The notes below the pieces were generated by a model that was not told where the DNA came from, searched no databases, and worked only from the letters and a program-made list of their open reading frames with translations. Shown in pieces: positions 46,901 to 56,500 of a DNA stretch of 64,000 bases; the first letter of the stretch is position 1; each line of letters begins with the position of its first letter. The DNA is taken from assembly GCA_033675265.1 (NCBI GenBank), contig JAUJYZ010000543.1, forward strand, positions 23,501 through 87,500, in the 5' to 3' direction. Source of the stretch: Actinostola sp. cb2023. Taxonomy: Eukaryota; Cnidaria; Anthozoa; Actiniaria; Actinostolidae. The translations under genes and the position numbers were made by a program.

Positions 46901-49900
46901 GCTTGTCCCCTGTAACATACATTTCTTTGTAATTTTTGAGATGTTTGGAAAGCTGTTACTCGTTCAATATCTAACTAAACCTATCGAAACTTTGTAAACT
47001 TACTAATTCTGATATGCTCTTTCTTGTGATGGGGTTCATGTTTTAATTAGATTAATTCTAAAAACTCGTTCCCAGTCCTCCACTCGTTTTTGAAATGGCT
47101 AATTTAACATGCTGTGTCGTGTTCCTTACATCTGTTTGTTAATAATTACGCAGAGCCAAACGAACCGGTCGTGCACATGGTGCAAACAGACCACGATTCT
47201 CAAGAACTTTACGTTCCGCGACGGCACGAGGATCCTAGAATGTCGTAACATCTGCTCCCAGGAATGTTTCGAAATGGCTGCTTTGAGTATCGAGCTTAAT
47301 AACGAGAACATTAAAAGCATACAACGACGAATAAAACAGCTTCGGGAATCTAAGACCTCTCCTGCAAGTAAGTGTTTGTGGATACTTTGGGTGGGATAGG
47401 CTGGGTGGTGGTGGGGGGGGGGGGGAGTGGGGAGGGGGAGGTGGAGGAGGGGGGGGGGGGGCGGTGGTACGTATTGCTTGAAGTTAGGGTGATTTGTCAC
47501 ACTGGTTGAATGAATATAAATATCTAATGGGAAGATAAAGGAACGATATTTACGCAATGCCCGTCAAAATCCTGGTCCCCCAGGGGGTGGACGATCGATG
47601 CCCTCCCCTCCCTCCATCACTTCCATTCTATGGATATTTAAAGCTACAGCTGGTGGGATACACGCATTAGAGGGAAGTCGAAACAAGGATGTGATGTCAT
47701 GAAGGGGGGAACCAGGCACCTCTCACTTAGTGGGCCGTGTACTAACCAACTAAACCATCCTTGCTCCTTTGGGATGGGTCTTGGAGGGTCCCGTGAATAG
47801 AAATATCGAATCAAAGGATAAAATTATCAAATATATTTTTTAACAATTAGAAGGCCCCTCGAAGCAGCGTCAGGAACAAACACTGTACGGGGGTAAAACG
47901 GTGCGTTACCCTCTACCCCTGGGCTTCCTGTGTCCATCACTGAAGCCCTCAAGTTCTATGGATATTTTAAAGCTACACTGAGCTACACGCATTAGAGGGA
48001 AGTCGAAACAAGGATGTGATGTCATGAAGATTCGAACCAGGCACCTCTCACTTAGAAGGATTCCGTGGTGCACTGGAATTTGAACTAAACCATCCTTGCT
48101 CCTATGGGATGGGTCTTAGGGTCTGTGGTGAAGTCTGAGATTTGGAAATACCGAATCTGTGGCGAAAGGATTCAATTATCAAATTCCTGTATTTTGTTTC
48201 CAATTAGAAGGTCCGAGGCAGCAAGCGTCTGGGAATGTGGTGAAACACTGTACGTCGTCACATAAAAGGTGAGGTTACATTTCTTGCATTACTGGAGATT
48301 TGATATGCTGGGATTCCTGTGTCGAAGTCTGGAGATTTGATACACTGGGAAGCCCATCGAAGACTCGTTGATTCTCTGGGATTCCTGTCGAAGACTGGAG
48401 AAAGTTCAAGTGGTGAAGACCGTTATTTAACTGGGAGCGAATTATCTATAGCTGGAGTCTCGTGGAAGAGGTGCTGCTTTGTGGGATTTTTCGAAACAGG
48501 TACATTGATATGCTGGGATTCCTGTGGCGAAGTCTGGAGATTTGATACGCTGGGATTCCTGTGGTGAAGTCTGGAGATTTGATATGCTGGGATTCCTGTG
48601 GTGAAGTCTGGAGATTTGATACGCTGGGATTCCTGTGGTGAAGTCTGGAGATTTGATATGCTTGATTCCTGTGGTGAAGTCTGGAGATTTGATATGCTGG
48701 GATTCCTGTGGTGAAGTCTGGAGATTTGATATGCTGGGATTCCTGTGGTGAAGTCTGGAGATTTGATATGCTGGGATTCCTGTGGCGAAGTCTGGAGATT
48801 TGTTATGCTGGGATTCCTGTGGCGAAGTCTGGAGATTTGTTATGCTGGGATTCCTGTGGCGAAAGTCTGGAGATTTGATATGCTGGGATTCCTGTGGTGA
48901 AGTCTGGAGATTTGATATGCTGGGATTCCTGTGGTGAAGTCTGGAGATTTGATATGCTGGGATTCCTGTGGTGAAGTCTGGAGATTTGATATGCTGGGAT
49001 TCCTGTGGTGAAGTCTGGAGATTTGATATGCTGGGATTCCTGTGGTGAAGTCTGGAGATTTGATATGCTGGGATTCCTGTGGTGAAGTCTGGAGATTTGA
49101 TATGCTGGGATTCCTGTGGTGAAGTCTGGAGATTTGATATGCTGGGATTCCTGTGGTGAAGTCTGGAGATTTGATATGCTGGGATTCCTGTGGTGAAGTC
49201 TGGAGATTTGATATGCTGGGATTCCTGTGGTGAAGTCTGGAGATTTGATATGCTGGGATTCCTGTGGTGAAGTCTGGAGATTTGATATGCTGGGATTCCT
49301 GTGGTGAAGTCTGGAGATTTGATATGCTGGGATTCCTGTGGCGAAGTCTGGAGATTTGATATGCTGGGATTCCTGTGGTGAAGTCTGGAGATTTGATATG
49401 CTGGGATTCCTGTGGTGAAGTCTGGAGATTTGATATGCTGGGATTCCTGTGGTGAAGTCTGGAGATTTGATATGCTGGGATTCCTGTGGCGAAGTCTGGA
49501 GATTTGATATGCTGTGCGATTGGAGATGTGATATGCTGGAAGTCATGTGGAGATTTGATTTGATATGCTGGGATTCCTGTGGTGAAGTCTGGAGATTTGA
49601 TATGCTGGGATTCCTGTGGCGAAGTCTGGAGATTTGATATGCTGGGATTCATGTGGTGAAGTCTGGAGATTTGATATGCTGGGATTCATGTGGTGAAGTC
49701 TGGAGATTTGATATGCTGGGATTCATGTGGTGGTCTGGAGAAGTGCCGGGATTCATGTGGTGAAGTCTTTGATTTATGCTGGGATTCCTGTGGCGAAGAC
49801 TGGAGATTTGATACGCTGGGATTCCTGTGGCGAAGACTGGAGATTTGATATGCTGGGGTTCGTGTGGTGAAGTCTGGAGATTTGATACGCTGGGATTCCT

Positions 49901-50481
49901 GTGGCGAAGTCTGGATATTTGATATGCTGGGATTCCTGTGGCGAAGACTGGAGATTTGATACGCTGGGATTCCTGTGGCGAAGACTGGAGATTTGATACG
50001 CTGGGATTCCTGTGGCGAAGACTAGATTTGATACGCTGGGATATATGTTTTTTATCATATTCTTTATTACTTTGTCTAGTCTTCCACTCCTCCTCATAAT
50101 GGCTTTAAACCAGGCATGAAACTAGAAGTAGCAGATCCACGTGTCATCAAGTCGACTTGTCTAGCTACAGTAGTGGGTAGCATAGGGCCACGAATAAGGT
50201 GTGGATTCGATGGAACAGACAAGTCCAACGACGTGTGGCATATGGTGGACTCGACTGAAATCCACCCTGTAGGGTGGTGTGAGGCTAATGTTGGTCAACT
50301 ACAACCCCCTGTGGGTAAGTAGAGTTCCACGTAAAGGAGGGGGGGGGGGGGGGGGGGGGGCACCGTTGGGACCAGGCATACTACTTACTGGAGGCTAAGT
50401 GTCCGCTTGGCGCTGATGTGTATTTTTTTGTTTAAGTAAACTGCACTTCTACTCCTAGAAGCCTATGCAAGGGACCGGGGG

Positions 50482-50521
<40 letters not shown>

Positions 50522-53500
50522 GGGGGGACAAGGAAGAGAGGAAGAAGAAGGCTCCCTTTTTACCTGCAATTGCTGGGTTTCAATCAGCTGGTAAAAGTCC
50601 ATGAATCTCATTATCTGGCCCCAAATGGTTGGCAAACACTGACCACCATGTTCTATCAAGCAGAGCGAGTTGCAATTCAAGTGATAAAAATTTCGCATGA
50701 GACCGGAAATGACGTCTACTGAAATAGATTATTATCATCATCATCATCATCATCATCATCATCTTAAATGGTAATGTTACAACTATTTTGGTGTAGGGTT
50801 TACAAACGATCCAGGGAGGTATCAGAAGTTTGTTGCTACAACTTTGGCCACTGCTGGTGTAGAGAAGGTGGCTCCTGCTAGACTATTTAGAAAGGTAATG
50901 ATGATACATATCAATGCACCTTTTCGTAGTTTCCCAGAATTCTTCATGATTCTGCGCACGCAAGCGAGGTCAGGGTACAAAATAGATCGAAAATATTAAG
51001 AGAGAATGAAGAAATTCAGTAGAAAACTTAGACTTTTAAATTAAAAGTGTGTAAGAAGAATGATAAAGATAGATGCAAATTCTCAAGCAAAGAAAATAGT
51101 TTTTTCCTGTTCTTGATTAGATACAGTAGTCATATTTTCCTCAATACACGATCAATTCTAAATATTTTGTTCCCCCTGACATCGCTTGCGCGCGCAGAAT
51201 CATGAAGCATTCTGGGAAACTAAGGAAAAGGTACGTTCATTCTCCTTATTAAACTAAGCACTTCTAGGAGAATCTAGATGTTCATCAGGTAACTAGTGGA
51301 TTCATTGCTACCCGCACAACTATTTTTATGATAAGTCTCAGAATTTTAATCCACGAGTTTCCCAAAGTCGGGTACCAGGGGGGGGGGGGGGGGGGGTGGA
51401 AGGGGGGGGGGGGGTAATAATGGACACGGGTGAAAAACGTACTGCGCATGCTCGGTATTAAAATGGCGGGAAAAGTAGTGGCGACGCGCGTCGTATTTCT
51501 GAAACAAAGTATTTTCATTTTGGCGCCAAAACAAAATTCACGAAACTTATTGTTATTACAGACTGTAATGGTAACATAGCGCTCAGTTTTTCACGGCTTT
51601 CTTGGTTTTACTATTTTCTATTTCTGGTAATTTAATATGAGAGAAATTCGATTTATATGGATGTTTCTCTCATCCTACAAATTCGTCGCCATGTTTTATT
51701 TTTCAGTTGACGCATGCGCAGTGCAGTTTTTACACGTGTCGTCATAATGTCATTCCCAAACCGGATCTTACAAGGTCCCCAATGAGATGGGGTCTTGTTT
51801 GGCATTCATAATTTGGTCCTTTTTGGACACCTTTTCTTACAATTTCGTAGGAACCAGATCCACCAGATAAGAACATGTTTATTACTGGAATGAAATTGGA
51901 AGCTGTTGACCCAAAGAACCAGGCCCTCGTCTGTGTGTGTAGCGTGGGGGAGGTAGACGGGGAGAAGATCCGTATTGACTTTGATGGTTATCTTGGATCT
52001 GACTATTGGTGCCGATTTGACTCGCGTAACATTTTCCCTGTTGGTTGGTGTACACGGAATGGTCATCCCTTACAACCTCCAGGTATGTCACGCACTGTGT
52101 TACTTACGATTGTCACGCAATACAGTCAAATTTCAAACCACTGCATTTGTTGCGTTTTCGCATGAGTGGAAAATCTATGGTACGGACATACGTACGGTCA
52201 CGTTACGGAAAATATATGTTAATTACGGTTCTGTTACGTTACAGTTTCGCTACGTTACAGTTACGGTTACGTTACAGTTACTCTACGGTTACAGTTACTG
52301 TACGGTTACGTTACAGTTACTCTACGGTTACGTTACAATCACGTTACAGTTACGTTACAGTTACTGTACGGTTACGCTACAGTTACTCTACGGTTACGTT
52401 ACAATTACTGTACGGTTACGTTACAGTTACTCTACGGTTACGCTACAGTTACTCTACGGTTACGTTACAGTTACTCTACGGTTACGTTACAGTTACTCTA
52501 CGGTTACGTTACAATTACTCTACGGTTACGTTACAGTTACTCTACGGTTACGTTACAGTTACTGTACGGTTACGTTACAATTACTCTACGGTTACGTTAC
52601 AGTTACTCTACGGTTACGTTACAATTACTCTACGGTTACGTTACAATTACTCTACGGTTACGTTACAGTTACTCTACGGTTACGTTACAATTACTCTACG
52701 GTTACGTTACAGTTACTCTACGGTTACGTTACAGTTACTCTACGGTTACGTTACAATTACTCTACGGTTACGTTACAATTACTCTACGGTTACGTTACAG
52801 TTACTGTACGGTTACGTTACAGTTACTAAGCATTGAGACTTCGGTTAATGCGTTTTTAAGAAATTATTATTATTATTATTATTATCTACGGTTACGTTAG
52901 TTACTGTACAGTTACGTTACAATTACTCTACGGTTACGTTACAATTACGTCTTCTTTTTCTCTCTCTCTGAAATCGCAGGCAAATCTAAGAAACGACTTA
53001 ATGTGCCAAGTACCAGCAGGTAATATATGTTCTAATAGATGTTCACGATATACACCCATTTCAATTATGTTAGTCCCCCGAAAAGGGCGACTGAAAGGTG
53101 CGACCCTGAAGGATCATGGGAGTTTCTATTTGTAGCCATATTCTCCATAAATGTCTTGTAGTAAACGAAAACATTGCGGTTAAGCAAATTCAAGTGACAT
53201 TCAAAATGAGATGGCCGAATATTTTGTCGAAATGTCAGGGAATTTTGGTAGAAAGACTTGGTAGACAGTATCTCCCATGATTCTCTGGGGTCGCACCTTG
53301 GTGAGTCGAGGATGACACGACAGGTCAACAAACTTAGACTTTCGAACAAGGCAATCTGTAATTTGCTCAAGGTTTTCGTTTTTCTTTTAGAACAAAGACA
53401 AAAGAAGAACACTTTCTCACCAAAAAAACAAAAACTCACCCAAGATTATCATCACCACTCTCACCAACAAGCAAATCAGCATCATCGTCATCCATCACCC

Positions 53501-56500
53501 AGGAATCAGTCTCTTCATCACAACCCACTGTTTCATTGTACGTTAATTACGGCTGTAAAACTGGTCGATACTTGAACAAATCGAAAGTCGTTCATCTTCA
53601 AAGCCCGTGGTTTGGTAAAGTTAGTGAGATCATCCAACCGTTAATCCAAGGATTAGTTGACAGCGCGTATGACCAGAAGACGGTGTTTGGATTCCTCAAG
53701 CCTGGTCACGGGAAGACGACGATAACAGCGCGTGTCGCCGATGGGTCGGAGATATTGTCATGTTCTTTGCAGTGTGTAGATCGTGTAAGGATCTTCTGGA
53801 AGGTGTTGGATAGGTTCCTCGAGAATCTCCAGTGCTGTGATAATTTGATCTCTGGTACTAAGATCAAAGGAAGATGTGAAAAGTGTCGTGGGAAGGCTGG
53901 TAAGTAGTTAGTTGTCGAGACAGCCCAGCTATTTTTAAAAACATCCAATAAAAGTTGTTAAAAAACAATAATAAATTTAAAAAAAATGATATAATATAAT
54001 GACTGGGAGCAGTGAGCTGGTGCTCAAAGTCAACTTATGTGGAACGTTTCAATTGTCATGATGATCTTACTGTAATCGGATAGAAAAATGAAATTATTTC
54101 AGCACAATTTTGGGGAAGAGAATGATAAAATTATGAGGTTAGAAAAATACATGAGTAAAAACATGTATTTAGAGTGAAATCTGGATATACAATTAGAAGG
54201 ACTGTATGAAATTAGCATGTCCCCCGTCACATATTTAGAGCTGACACCTGTCTCACTGAATTTCGTCTTTATAATAGAGTCGAATAAAAACGTGCTGCTG
54301 CTAGAATAATCAAGATATGAGAGAAAAACATATTTAGTGTTAATTCCTTAAAGACGTTTTGATTTTAGTAGATTATTGCGGAAGTTTTCAATGAAAGATT
54401 AGGTCACCCCCTTTTGTTCCGTTTTTTCTACGCAAACTATAAATGTTTTGACGAAACGCAAATATAATCCGATAGCAAAGTTTAAACTGACGCAGAAAAA
54501 ATATAAAGTCCATTAATTTATTAACAATTTGGCGTTCGCTCTGTTTAAAATCGGACTTATACTTCAGTAATTATATAACATCAAAGTTGACTGAATGCAT
54601 CTGTCGACAGACAAAAAAATACAGTCAAAACATCATTTGTCTTTCAAATTTCGCGCTTTAATGCCAGTAGTTTAAATCACGGATTTCGAAACGATCTTTG
54701 GGAGCAAGTTGTCCATTCAGCAAATAAATGACGTATGGCGTAAAAAATATCTTACACTGGTTAATTTTATTTTTCGCGTACCCGCAAAGTTTCCTGAATT
54801 TTTTGTCGACACAAAGGTCAATGATTTGCATGACGAAAAAAACACGTAGTCACGCAAAACCTTTTCGGCTCTTTATAATTCCTTAAAATAAGTTTTTGCC
54901 AATAACTTTGTTCTGAAACTTTGCATGGACATTAATTATGTAATGGACATTTTAAAAACTGCAACGTAAAAGTTTAAAAAGAGGGGGTCACCATTCTCGT
55001 TTAAATCGCGCTAGATGCTCTTCAAATATATCAATTTATAGGTGTATAGCCAAATGTCGTAGTAACCGGAAGTTGTAATGAAAAACCTTTTTTCTCGGTC
55101 CAAAGAACTTCCTTACAACATAGATTACATATAATTCTAAGTTTACTTCTACTAAATCAATCAAAGTAATTGAATGACTATGATTGTTGAAATATTAACG
55201 AAACATGCAAGTATGTGCGTCCAGAAATCGTACGCTTTAACCATCTCATCTAAATGTTTGAAAATTTATCCAATAAACGTTCCTTCATATTTCGATATAT
55301 AATACGCAGCACCGATTATTAAAGAATTCAAAAAAATGGGGGCCACCATTCTCGTTTTCGATTTATTTTGAAAAAACGTCGGTTACACTTGAAATATTTA
55401 ACGACTTCCAATGGTCTCCAATGTGCGCAAGCTCGCGCGAGCTTCAGAATCTTGCGCAATTGAGCGTGCGCAATGCAAAACAAGGGAATTGCCTTAATTC
55501 TCGTATTTAACACTAATATTTTATGATCATGCTAAAATTTATAGCAGTTTTTCACAAATAGAATAAGATGTGTTTATACTCGTTACCAGGCCACACGCGG
55601 ATTATTCCATTGATGGCCAGAATAATGGATGTTATTTTAATAATAATAAATGAAAAATATCGATTCTGATTTCTTCGTTTATTGTCTACAATTTTACATA
55701 AACTTTTTTGCATATTTTGTATTTTCAAAAAAAATCATTTTGTGACGCTTTTGAGCACCAGCTCACTGCTTCCAGTCAATCCAATTCAAAATCAATTCAA
55801 AATAAAAATACGATATAAGAAAAATTAATTAGAAAAAAAAATTTGATGAAAAATATCGGGGATGTCTCGTGTGATCAAGTAATTCTTTGCTGGTTAGACA
55901 TGAGGAGAAGAGCCCGGGGATGAGGTTAGAAATATACATGAGTAAAACATAGAATGATTGAATGAATAGATGGTTGAGTGAATAGAGATGAATGATTGAT
56001 TAGATGATTTCTGTATTTAGTGCCGAGACCCTTAAAGCGGCCATCGTCTGTATCAGCAGAATCACCTACTAGTAAAGCATCAAGACACAGCGACAACGGT
56101 AATTGGATCTCACTGAATGATTTTAGACGAATTGAATTGTAAGAACAATAATCACCAGCCCTTCGCAGCAAATGTAACGCAAAGTTTAAATGACAAAACG
56201 CGTAACGCAAAGTGTAAACGGCGTAACGCAAAGTTTAAATGACAGATTAAAACGCTTAAACGCAAAGTTTAAATGGCGTAACGCAAAGTTTAAATGACGC
56301 AACGCGTAACGCAACGTTTAAATGACGTAACGCGTAACGAAAAGTTTAAATGACGCAACGCGAAACGCAAGGTGTAAACGGCGTAACGCAAAGTTTAAAT
56401 GACGCAACACGAAACGCAAAGTTTAAATGACGTAACGCAAAGTTTAAATGACGCAACGCGTAACGCAACGTTTAAACGACGTAACGCGTAACGCAAAGTT

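Noticed and set aside
48803..49652. 247- and 270-residue minus-strand repeat frames
   Set aside because: The 37-bp unit cycles through all three frames, so the same peptide repeat appears in two frames; not a gene.
50465..50722. Gly-rich frame over the G-run
   Set aside because: Translation of homopolymer plus dispersed repeat.
51975..52836. 284- and 263-residue plus-strand frames
   Set aside because: They start inside MBT exon 10 out of frame and run through the 22-bp minisatellite.
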